Part shown: positions 38,607-45,920 of the stretch, in pieces
Layout: each line of letters begins with the position of its first letter
How positions within the stretch are numbered: position 1 is the stretch's first letter
NCBI RefSeq assembly: GCF_028288185.1
Contig: NZ_JAQBOF010000027.1
Coordinates: 62,001-126,000, forward strand
Length of the DNA stretch: 64,000 nucleotides
From: Mucilaginibacter sp.
GTDB lineage: Bacteria; Bacteroidota; Bacteroidia; Sphingobacteriales; Sphingobacteriaceae
Reading direction: 5' to 3'
Program-made: the position numbers and the translations under genes
The notes under the pieces: model-generated
Database searches by the model: none
Seen by the model: only the letters and a program-made list of their open reading frames with translations
Told to the model about the DNA's origin: nothing

Positions 38607-39472
38607 TGGATTTTTACCTCACCGCTCTTTTACAGGGGCTTTGCTTTTCGGGTATAGCATTGGGTATATACATATCCATGAAGATATTTAACATCCCCGA
38701 TATTACTACTGATGGCAGCTATACACTAGGCGGAGTTGTAACCGCCATATTGCTTACCCGCCATTTACCCGGCTATTTAATTTTACCGGCAGTTATATTT
38801 GCGGGTGGAATTGCGGGGGCTATAACAGGGCTTATACATACCAAACTTAAAATTAACCCATTACTGGCAGGTATATTGGTAATGACCGCTTTATACTCGA
38901 TTAATTTAACTTTGATGGCACGGTCTAATTTACCGTTGATAGGTACATCATCTATATTCACATTGTTACAAATTTTGAGCAATCCCAATCAAAATACATT
39001 CTGGATATTGTCGTTATTTGTGCTGGGAATTACTTTGCTGATAGGTTATTTGCTGAAAACCGATTTTGGTATTGCTATGCGGGCAACAGGTAATAGCGAA
39101 TCAATGATAAGGGCGTTGGGAGTTAATACCGATAGGATGAAGATTATCGGCTTAGCTTTAGCCAATGCGCTTACCGCTGTTAGCGGTTATTTAATAACCC
39201 AATTACAGGGATTTGCCGATATCAACATGGGCATCGGCATAGTGATAGTAGGGTTGGGGTCGGTTATTATTGCCGAAACATTGATAGGATGGCTGCATAT
39301 TACTTCGGTATGGCTAAGCCTGGTTTTAGTATTGGGCGGGGCAGTAATATTTCAAATGGTATTGGCATTTACTTTAAATATTGGTGTCGATGCAAATTTA
39401 TTAAAATTGGTAACCGCTGTTTTTGTATTGGTAATTGTAAGTTTACCACGTTTAAACCGAATAAAAGATTAA
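38606..39472 (+). CDS. ABC transporter permease (branched-chain/TrpY type)
   Basis: A 288-aa protein with about eight to nine hydrophobic segments. DITTDGSYTLGGVVTA near the start and GIAMRATGNSESMIRALGVNTDRMKIIGLALANAL (the ATPase-contacting loop) mark the BPD_transp_2 family. It is coupled to the substrate-binding gene upstream. The NIPSNAP gene follows after 13 bases instead of an ATP-binding subunit, so the importer must borrow one from elsewhere or is incomplete. Confidence 0.87.
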   Translation: MDFYLTALLQGLCFSGIALGIYISMKIFNIPDITTDGSYTLGGVVTAILLTRHLPGYLILPAVIFAGGIAGAITGLIHTKLKINPLLAGILVMTALYSINLTLMARSNLPLIGTSSIFTLLQILSNPNQNTFWILSLFVLGITLLIGYLLKTDFGIAMRATGNSESMIRALGVNTDRMKIIGLALANALTAVSGYLITQLQGFADINMGIGIVIVGLGSVIIAETLIGWLHITSVWLSLVLVLGGAVIFQMVLAFTLNIGVDANLLKLVTAVFVLVIVSLPRLNRIKD

Positions 39473-39485
39473 CCCTCACATAAAA

Positions 39486-40283
39486 ATGAAAGTATTATAT
39501 AAAAACTGCCCTACCGTATTTGTTGCGCTTTTTGTTTGTGCAAGCTGTTTGTTTTCTGGAATGTATGCACAAGCAGCTTCTCCATATTATTACCAGATAA
39601 AAATTTATCATTTTAAAACAGCAACTCAGGAGAGCCGTTTAGATGCTTATCTGCAAAATGCATATATACCTGCATTACACAAAGCAGGGGTAAAAAATGT
39701 AGGTGTGTTTAAAGTGCTTAAACAAGATAGCCTGGACAAAAAAATATACGTGTATGTGCCTTATAAAACCTGGGAAGCTTTAGAAAATATCGATCAGAAA
39801 CTATATAAGGATCAGGCTTACGTTGATGCGGGGAAAGATTATCTGGAAGCTTTATATAATAACCCGGTTTACACACGGATAGAAACCATCGTATTACGTG
39901 CGTTTCCGGGTGCGCCCGAACCTAATGTACCTAATCTGACTGCTAAAAAAGCCGACCGTATTTACGAATTACGCAGCTATGAAAGTGCTACCGAAAAGTA
40001 CAATGCCAGCAAGGTAAAAATGTTTAACGTAGGCAATGAGATAGGCATATTTAAAGGCTATAATTTTAATGCAATTTTTTATGCCGAAGTTATAGCAGGC
40101 AGCCACATGCCTAACTTAATGTATATGACAACGTTTAACGGACTACAGGATAATAAAGACAAGTGGAAACTTTTTTTTAACGACGATAGATTTAAAGCAT
40201 TAGGCAAAATGGACGAATATCAAAAGAATGTATCCAAAGCAGAGAGCCTTTTCCTTTATCCGGCAGATTATTCTGATTATTAA
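39486..40283 (+). CDS. Exported NIPSNAP-family protein
   Basis: A 265-aa protein with signal peptide 1-30 (ends MYAQA). Two NIPSNAP (PF07978) units can be seen: YYYQIKIYHFKTATQESRLDAYLQNAYIPALHKAG and, in the second half, DRIYELRSYESATEKYNASKVKMF. NIPSNAP domains belong to the dimeric alpha-beta barrel group. Its role in the bacterial periplasm is not known. It is codirectional with the ABC importer genes and may be transcribed with them. Confidence 0.85.
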   Translation: MKVLYKNCPTVFVALFVCASCLFSGMYAQAASPYYYQIKIYHFKTATQESRLDAYLQNAYIPALHKAGVKNVGVFKVLKQDSLDKKIYVYVPYKTWEALENIDQKLYKDQAYVDAGKDYLEALYNNPVYTRIETIVLRAFPGAPEPNVPNLTAKKADRIYELRSYESATEKYNASKVKMFNVGNEIGIFKGYNFNAIFYAEVIAGSHMPNLMYMTTFNGLQDNKDKWKLFFNDDRFKALGKMDEYQKNVSKAESLFLYPADYSDY

Positions 40284-40420
40284 ATTTATGACAAATACAG
40301 GCCGCTCATAGCTGCTTTATTTCACTATAAAACCACCGCCTATGACGGTAGGCCAAGGGTAAAGACTATGGTCAGTCTAATCGGTTTATAAAGTAAGTAA
40401 GGTTAGACTTGAGATGTTTG

Positions 40421-40448
40421 CTAATCTTTAATCACTAATCTTTATTAC
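40421..40448. repeat. Heptamer array at the 3' end of a small gene
   Basis: Units CTAATCT, TTAATCA, CTAATCT, TTATTAC follow one another with a 7-bp period and run into the stop codon of the small minus-strand gene. Confidence 0.55.
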
Positions 40449-40633
40449 TCAAACTGCAATTCCCATTTATCTTCGCCGCCATCTACCACACGAAATATTC
40501 TTTTTTCGGCAGTCTCATTACTGTCAGACGAAATGATACGCACGATATCATGATCATGAAACTCTTCTTCTGTTTTAGGTATCATAATTGCGGTTAGAGA
40601 ACGCGGATTACCGGGGACTGTTAAGGTTTTCAT
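40445..40633 (-). CDS. Small conserved-looking protein of unknown function
   Basis: A 62-aa protein without signal peptide or membrane segment. It is acidic, with the pattern EEEFHDHDIVRIISSDSNET and a Trp near the end (DKWELQF). I do not recognise a family. It starts with ATG and lies after the terminator of the upstream aminotransferase gene, so it needs its own promoter. Confidence 0.55.
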   Translation of the reverse strand: MKTLTVPGNPRSLTAIMIPKTEEEFHDHDIVRIISSDSNETAEKRIFRVVDGGEDKWELQFE

Positions 40634-40700
40634 AGCATTGTTGTTTTATAATAGTGTAACAATGCAGATCAAAATAAGTTTCTGTTGTTCTGACGGGAGA

Positions 40701-40743
40701 GATAAAAACTCAAACATCTTTGGTGGATGTTTGAGTTTTTATC
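40701..40743 (-). terminator. Terminator of the aspartate aminotransferase gene
   Basis: A perfect 18-bp inverted repeat (40701-40718 with 40726-40743) around a 7-base loop; read on the minus strand the 3' arm ends in GAGTTTTTATC. It lies 72 bases downstream of the stop codon. Confidence 0.88.
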
Positions 40744-40814
40744 ATCAATAATAGTAAACCTATTTTTAGGACGTTACAATTTATAACTCCTTGGAGAAGG
40801 CCGGGGTAAGGCTT

Positions 40815-42008
40815 TTAAGAAAGTTTACCCAACGCCGCTTTAATCCTAGCCATAGCTTCAACCAATTTTTCTTCGGATGCAGCGTACGACATACGGATAG
40901 ATTTTTTATCACCAAATGAATCACCACCAACGGTTGATACATGGGCTTCTTCTAACAGATAGATGCTTAATTCGTCAGCATCATTAATGGTTTTGCCTTT
41001 GTAGCTTTTACCAAAGTAGTAAGTAACATCAGGGAAGAAATAGAACGCGCCATCAGGCAGGTTTACTTTTACACCATCAAGCTCGCTCATTAATTTATAA
41101 ACAATATCGCGGCGTTTTCTAAATGCTTCGCGCATTTCCAGTACAGTTTCTAAACCACCTTCGTAAGCGGCAATACCAGCACGCTGGCTGATAGATGAAG
41201 TGCCTGATGTAATTTGTCCCTGCAACTTATCGCAAGCGGCAGCTATCTCTTTGTTTGAAGCCGAGTAGCCTAGGCGCCATCCTGTCATTGCGAAAGCTTT
41301 AGACCATCCATTGATAATAACTACGCGATCTTTTACGCTTGCAAACTGCGCTATTGATTCATGTTTGTCAACAAAGTTAATATGCTCGTAGATCTCGTCT
41401 GATATAATGTAGATCTCAGGATATTTTTCAAATACTTTAACTAATCCTGCTAATTCAGCTTTGTTATAAACACTGCCGGTTGGGTTACAGGGTGATGAAA
41501 ATAAGAATACTTTAGTTTTAGGGGTAATTGCCGCCTCTAATTGCTCAGGTGTAATTTTAAAATCTTGTTCAACAGCGGTATCAATAAAAACGCTTTTGCC
41601 TTCTACCAGCTTTACAACTTCAGAGTAAGATACCCAGTAAGGCGTAGGGATAATCACTTCATCGCCCGGATTAACCAAACAAAACAAAACGTTGGCAATT
41701 GATTGCTTAGCACCTGTTGACACAACGATCTGGCTGAAATCATAATCCAATCCGTTCTCATTCTTCAATTTGGCAGCAACAGCCTTACGCAGTTCAGGAT
41801 ATCCCGGTACCGGGGTATAATAGGTGTAATTATCATCCATTGCCTTTTTAGCGGCTTCCTTAACATGCTTGGGGGTATTAAAATCCGGTTCGCCAAAGCT
41901 AAGGTTGATCACGTCAACACCTTTTGCGGCAAGTTCGCGGCCCATTTTGGCCATTTTAATAGTAGCTGATTCTGACAGGTTATTTATCCTGTTACTTAAT
42001 GCACTCAT
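40815..42008 (-). CDS. Pyridoxal-phosphate aminotransferase (aspartate aminotransferase, class Ib-like)
   Basis: I chose the ATG at 42008; the longer reading begins at a TTG at 42035 that overlaps a promoter element. The protein is 397 aa. INLSFGEPDFNTP opens the domain, LFSSPCNPTGSVYN and YIISDEIYEHINF bind PLP, and the Lys is in IINGWSKAFAMTGWRLGY. This is the AspC/AspAT-Ib group of Bacteroidota, acting on aspartate (possibly also prephenate). It is monocistronic, with its own promoter and terminator. Confidence 0.9.
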   Translation of the reverse strand: MSALSNRINNLSESATIKMAKMGRELAAKGVDVINLSFGEPDFNTPKHVKEAAKKAMDDNYTYYTPVPGYPELRKAVAAKLKNENGLDYDFSQIVVSTGAKQSIANVLFCLVNPGDEVIIPTPYWVSYSEVVKLVEGKSVFIDTAVEQDFKITPEQLEAAITPKTKVFLFSSPCNPTGSVYNKAELAGLVKVFEKYPEIYIISDEIYEHINFVDKHESIAQFASVKDRVVIINGWSKAFAMTGWRLGYSASNKEIAAACDKLQGQITSGTSSISQRAGIAAYEGGLETVLEMREAFRKRRDIVYKLMSELDGVKVNLPDGAFYFFPDVTYYFGKSYKGKTINDADELSIYLLEEAHVSTVGGDSFGDKKSIRMSYAASEEKLVEAMARIKAALGKLS

Positions 42009-42032
42009 AGTTGTTTTTTTATATTGATGCGG

Positions 42033-42040
42033 CAAATATA
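42033..42040 (-). promoter_or_regulatory. -7 element of the aminotransferase gene
   Basis: TATATTTG on the minus strand, 24 bases before the ATG at 42008. It matches TAnnTTTG exactly; no -33 TTG at the right spacing. Confidence 0.5.
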
Positions 42041-42108
42041 GAAATTCTATAGTAAGTGGATAGACTAAAAATGAAAAGTCTTAAATAGCAATAAATATCT
42101 TTTTTTTT

Positions 42109-42134
42109 CGCCATCTGTGTACTCACAGATGGCG
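42109..42134. repeat. Perfect hairpin between divergent promoters
   Basis: An 11-bp perfect inverted repeat (CGCCATCTGTG, loop TACT, CACAGATGGCG) with a T-tract before it and GCATTTTTG after it. It looks like a terminator but sits between two genes that point away from each other. Confidence 0.7.
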
Positions 42135-42223
42135 GCATTTTTGTAATTAGTTGTCTGTGAAAATACGGATAAGGATAGTGAAACTAAAAGGAACAATTAA
42201 CAGTGATTCCCATTTGATATTTA

Positions 42224-42231
42224 TAAATTTG
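42224..42231 (+). promoter_or_regulatory. -7 element of the CDF transporter gene
   Basis: TAAATTTG, 21 bases before the proposed TTG start at 42253. It supports the short form of the protein, because a start at 42151 would put the promoter inside the gene. Confidence 0.5.
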
Positions 42232-42252
42232 CCCCCCATAAATAACGCCGTT

Positions 42253-43224
42253 TTGAAACAACAAAAAAAAATCATCCTTATTTCGCTTATTACTGGTATT
42301 GTATTAATGCTGGCTAAGTTTGCAGCATACATATTAACCAACTCTAATTTTGTATTAACAGATGCCGCCGAAAGCATAGTTAATGTAATAGCCAGTTCTT
42401 TTGCTTTTTTTAGTATCTATTTGGCGGCCTTACCGAGAGATGAGAACCACCCTTACGGCCATGGTAAGATTGAATATTTTTCTGTTTTTATAGAAGGCGC
42501 TTTAATATTTGTTGCCGGTTTGGTTATTATAATGAAAGCGGTTTACAGTGTTTTCCATCCTAATATCATACATGACCTGCTTATTGGTGCCGGTATTATA
42601 GGGGTAACAGGTGTAATTAATGGTGCTTTGGGTTATTACATGATAAGCAAAGGAAAATCACTCCCATCTATAACTATTGAGGCCGATGGCAGACACCTGA
42701 TAACCGATATGGTTACAAGCGGGGGGTTAGTGCTGGGCTTATTGCTGATACAGTTTACTAAGATTTTACTGCTTGATAGTATATTATCTATACTGGTAGG
42801 TGCTTATATTATATTTACGGGTTATAAATTGGTTCGTAAGTCTGTTGCCGGCTTAATGGACGAAACCGATTTTGAGGTTGTGGACAATGTGGTGAAGTTT
42901 TTAAATGATAAACGCCGGGATGAATGGATAGATGTACATAATTTCAGGGCGCAAAAGTATGGTAACGAACTGCATATTGACTGCCACTTAACCTTGCCTT
43001 ATTATTTTGACCTGAACAGGGTGCACGAAGAGGTATCATTAGTTGATAAATTGATTAATAATGGAGTTACCAAAACAGAACTATTTATACATGCCGACCC
43101 ATGCCTGCCTAATTGTTGCCATTACTGCAATATGCCCAATTGCCCGGTAAGAGTTGAGCCTAAGACCGAAGATATAGTGTGGACGATGGATAGGGTTATC
43201 CGCAATAAAAAACACTTTGAGTAA
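42253..43224 (+). CDS. Cation diffusion facilitator transporter with Cys-rich tail
   Basis: The reading frame extends to 42151, but TTG at 42253 follows the promoter element and opens directly into the first membrane helix; the protein is 323 aa. About six membrane helices. HPYGHGKIEYFS is the CDF signature. The transport site appears as Glu/Asn in TDAAESIVN (helix 2) and His/Asp in RHLITD (helix 5). The cytoplasmic end has a Cys cluster, DPCLPNCCHYCNMPNCP. It exports a divalent metal (Zn, Fe or Mn). The stop overlaps the NUDIX start by one base. Confidence 0.85.
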   Translation: MKQQKKIILISLITGIVLMLAKFAAYILTNSNFVLTDAAESIVNVIASSFAFFSIYLAALPRDENHPYGHGKIEYFSVFIEGALIFVAGLVIIMKAVYSVFHPNIIHDLLIGAGIIGVTGVINGALGYYMISKGKSLPSITIEADGRHLITDMVTSGGLVLGLLLIQFTKILLLDSILSILVGAYIIFTGYKLVRKSVAGLMDETDFEVVDNVVKFLNDKRRDEWIDVHNFRAQKYGNELHIDCHLTLPYYFDLNRVHEEVSLVDKLINNGVTKTELFIHADPCLPNCCHYCNMPNCPVRVEPKTEDIVWTMDRVIRNKKHFE

Positions 43225-43664
43225 TGTATCAATTTAACGTACGTGTTTATGGTCTGTTAATTAATGACGATAGGGAATTACTGATAAGCGATGAACAGGA
43301 GTATGGTATGCAATTTACCAAGTTTCCGGGTGGTGGCCTGGAATATGGAGAAGGCTTGATAGAAGGCCTTAAACGCGAGTTTGTTGAAGAATGTAATGCT
43401 GAAATAGAAGTGATCAATCATTTTTATACGACAGATTTCTTTGTGAAATCGGCCTTTAACGATTCGCAGATCATTAGTGTTTATTATGTAGTAAATAACT
43501 TGTCGCCATTAAATTTATCTTTCAAAACCATTCCGTTTGATTTTGATGGCGATGGTGAAATATTACAGGCCTTCCGTTGGATAAAGTTAAAGGATTTGAA
43601 GGTAGAAGATTTTACATTCCCGACAGATCAATATGTTGCAAAACTTTTAATTGATAGTATATGA
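43224..43664 (+). CDS. NUDIX hydrolase
   Basis: A 146-aa protein. The Nudix box reads GGGLEYGEGLIEGLKREFVEECNAEI: the REFVEE core is intact, but the usual Gly after the EEx is Asn. It hydrolyses a nucleoside-diphosphate-linked compound; substrate unknown. It overlaps the CDF stop by one base and bioA by four, so the three genes are translationally coupled. Confidence 0.87.
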   Translation: MYQFNVRVYGLLINDDRELLISDEQEYGMQFTKFPGGGLEYGEGLIEGLKREFVEECNAEIEVINHFYTTDFFVKSAFNDSQIISVYYVVNNLSPLNLSFKTIPFDFDGDGEILQAFRWIKLKDLKVEDFTFPTDQYVAKLLIDSI

Positions 43665-44926
43665 ACCTGGTAGAGCGAGATTTAAAAGTAATATGGCACC
43701 CCTATACCCAAATGCAAACGGCGAAACCGCCTGTGCCCATAGTTAGGGGGGAAGGGGCTTGTTTATATGACGAGGATGGTAAAAAATACATAGATGGCGT
43801 ATCATCGTGGTGGGTTAATATACATGGGCACTCGCACCCCTATATTGCTAAAAAAGTTGCCGAACAGCTAACACAACTGGAACATGTGATATTTGCAGGG
43901 TTTACACATCCTACAGCTGTTGAATTGGCGGAACGATTATTAGCGATATTGCCCAACAATCAGCAAAAAGCATTTTATTCTGATAATGGCTCGACCGCGG
44001 TTGAGGTTGCCATAAAAATGTGCCTGCAATACTGGAACAACCAGGATAAACCCCGCACAAAAATACTGGCGTTTAAAAACGCTTACCACGGCGATACTTT
44101 CGGAGCTATGGCTGTAAGTGGCCGCAGCGCTTTTACAGCAGCGTTCGACTCGCTTCTATTTGAAGTTGAGTTTATTGATCTACCCAACCAAAGCAACATA
44201 CAAAATCTCAAATCTCAAATCTCAAATCTCAAATCTCAATTAGCTTGCTTTATTTTCGAGCCGTTGGTACAGGGATCAGCAGGTATGCTGATGTATAAGG
44301 CTGAATATTTAAACGAACTAGTAGCGCATTGCCGCAAAGAAGGAGTCTTAACAATTGCCGATGAGGTATTTACCGGTTTTGGGCGCACTGGCAAGCGTTT
44401 TGCCTGCGACCATATAACTGAGCAGCCAGACATAATGTGTTTCTCTAAAGGGCTTACAGGCGGTACTATGGCCCTTGGGCTAACCACATGCACCCAACAG
44501 ATCTTTGACGCTTTTTTATCTGACGATAGGTTAAAGACATTATTTCACGGGCACTCGTTTACCGCCAACCCGGTTGCATGCTCGGCGGCTTTAGCTAGTA
44601 TGGATCTATTTTTAGAGACATCGACAGCAGAGAACATAAAACGTATAGCCAATTCGCATAGTCAATTCGCTTTAAAAATTAAAGATCACCCTAAAATAAA
44701 AACTGTAAGGCAAACGGGCACCATCATAGCGATGGAGTGGGAGACAGGTGATAATACGTCTTACTTTAGTTCGCTGCGTGATAAATTGTATCATTATTTT
44801 TTAAGTGCCGGTATAATTTTGCGACCCCTTGGAAATATTATTTACATTTTACCTCCATATTGCATTACCAACGCCGACTTGAATTACATTTACAGCAAAA
44901 TTGAGCAGGCGCTGGAAGAGATATAA
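43661..44926 (+). CDS. bioA: Adenosylmethionine-8-amino-7-oxononanoate aminotransferase
   Basis: A 421-aa class III aminotransferase. IWHPYTQM near the start and GVSSWWVNIHGHSHPYI are BioA signatures; ADEVFTGFGRTG and the Schiff-base Lys in MCFSKGLTGG bind PLP. It transfers the amino group of S-adenosylmethionine to KAPA in biotin synthesis. The codons around residues 182-193 (peptide NLKSQISNLKSQ) are made of five perfect 7-bp repeats. Translationally coupled to the NUDIX gene. Confidence 0.92.
   Translation: MNLVERDLKVIWHPYTQMQTAKPPVPIVRGEGACLYDEDGKKYIDGVSSWWVNIHGHSHPYIAKKVAEQLTQLEHVIFAGFTHPTAVELAERLLAILPNNQQKAFYSDNGSTAVEVAIKMCLQYWNNQDKPRTKILAFKNAYHGDTFGAMAVSGRSAFTAAFDSLLFEVEFIDLPNQSNIQNLKSQISNLKSQLACFIFEPLVQGSAGMLMYKAEYLNELVAHCRKEGVLTIADEVFTGFGRTGKRFACDHITEQPDIMCFSKGLTGGTMALGLTTCTQQIFDAFLSDDRLKTLFHGHSFTANPVACSAALASMDLFLETSTAENIKRIANSHSQFALKIKDHPKIKTVRQTGTIIAMEWETGDNTSYFSSLRDKLYHYFLSAGIILRPLGNIIYILPPYCITNADLNYIYSKIEQALEEI
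44204..44238 (+). repeat. Five perfect AATCTCA heptamers inside bioA
   Basis: AATCTCA occurs five times without interruption. The unit is not a multiple of three, so losing or gaining one unit would shift the frame. The present count keeps bioA open. Confidence 0.9.
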
Positions 44927-44929
44927 GTC

Positions 44930-45041
44930 AGCCCCTCCTAAATCCTCCCCGGTAGGGAGGACTTTTAATAAAGGGCGAACCAATAAAAATAACTATTAAA
45001 AAAATAAAGTCTCCCCTACCGGGGGAGATTTAGAGGGGGCT
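44930..45041. repeat. Head-to-head REP-like pair
   Basis: Two 36-base arms (44930-44965 and 45006-45041) are near-perfect inverted copies (a few transposed C/T positions), and each contains its own small hairpin (CTCCCC/GGGGAG type). The second arm ends one base before the ATG at 45043 and supplies a GAGGGGG stretch at ribosome-binding distance. Confidence 0.8.
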
Positions 45042-45042
45042 T

Positions 45043-45651
45043 ATGAGCTTAAACAATATACTACCTACTATAATTGCCGATAATCAACTACATGCTCGCT
45101 GGTTAAACACCCTGTCGTTAATGGAAAATACCGGCGCGCGTAAAATATCAGCCAGTGAAGACCCAGCTACAGTTACTTATATCATACTAAAACATGCCGC
45201 CGAAGAGCATCGTCATGCCTTCTATCTAAAAAAACAGATAGAAAAAACAGGTAAAACGCTTTGCCCTACCTATGCTGATGAATACCTGGTTGCATCTAAC
45301 TATAGCAAGTATTATTTAAATATGCTGGATGTCGAAGTATGCCGCTATTTAAAGAAAGAACTTAACTTAACTGGCAAAGAGCTACGCTTTGCTGCATATT
45401 TATTGGTTACCTATGCCATAGAGGTACGTGCCGATGAACTGTACCCAATTTACCAGGATGCGTTGGATAACGCAGGAAGCAAGATTAACGTAAAATCTAT
45501 TATTTTGGAAGAAGAAGGTCATTTAGAAGAAATGATCAACCAACTCAAGCAATTCTCACCGCAATGGCAGTTACATGCGGATAAAGCAGTAGCCATGGAA
45601 ACCCGGTTGTTTAATGATTGGGTGGTAGCGCTGGATAAAGAGGTGAATTAA
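45043..45651 (+). CDS. Unrecognised ferritin-like (possible di-iron) protein
   Basis: A 202-aa, all-helical, soluble protein that I cannot place in a named family. It has Glu28, Glu55-x-x-His58 (in AAEEHRHAF), Glu127 (in YAIEVRADE) and Glu157-x-x-His160 (in LEEEGHLEE). This is the E, ExxH, E, ExxH order and spacing of di-iron four-helix bundles such as ferritins and rubrerythrins. It lies 116 bases after bioA with a REP-like pair in between. It may be an oxygen-using enzyme; a link to biotin synthesis is only a guess from position. Confidence 0.6.
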   Translation: MSLNNILPTIIADNQLHARWLNTLSLMENTGARKISASEDPATVTYIILKHAAEEHRHAFYLKKQIEKTGKTLCPTYADEYLVASNYSKYYLNMLDVEVCRYLKKELNLTGKELRFAAYLLVTYAIEVRADELYPIYQDALDNAGSKINVKSIILEEEGHLEEMINQLKQFSPQWQLHADKAVAMETRLFNDWVVALDKEVN

Positions 45652-45660
45652 CTTCTGTTT

Positions 45661-45694
45661 AAGACTTACGAAGTTTTAAAACTTCGTAAGTCTT
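45661..45694. repeat. Perfect 34-bp palindrome, copy 1 (terminator-like)
   Basis: AAGACTTACGAAGTTTT followed by its exact reverse complement. It begins 10 bases after the stop codon of the ferritin-like gene and ends in TCTTT. Its core recurs at 58530-58560. Confidence 0.85.
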
Positions 45695-45722
45695 TCGCCG
45701 TAATACCTAACATTCTTATGCA

Positions 45723-45920
45723 TGATTCACCCAAAGTGATTCACTAAAAATTTTCAAAAAAGCATTAAAAGTCATAAACAGCTTGTTTATAGTTATTTAC
45801 ATACTTTATCTAAAGTTTTTGTACTGATTCAGAGTGATTCACTCCATTTTTGTAAAATTCTTATTTACAAAATGTTATAGGCAAATAGTGATTCATGTGA
45901 TTCATTATTTATGAATCACT
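45723..45920. repeat. Cluster of TGATTCA motifs between convergent genes
   Basis: TGATTCA occurs at 45723, 45737, 45825, 45835, 45888 and 45897 on the plus strand and once inverted (45911-45920). Several are extended to near-palindromes (AGTGA-T-TCACT, CTGA-T-TCAG, GAGTGA-T-TCACTC). The pair 45887-45896 and 45911-45920 is a perfect 10-bp inverted repeat that reaches the stop codon of the sulfatase gene. Confidence 0.75.

Noticed and set aside
42151..42252. Longer N-terminus of the CDF transporter from a TTG at 42151
   Set aside because: It adds 34 residues unlike CDF proteins and would put an exact TAnnTTTG element inside the gene.
45723..45920. Possible CRISPR-like repeat array
   Set aside because: The repeats are only 7-10 bases, irregularly spaced and partly inverted; no spacer pattern and no cas genes.
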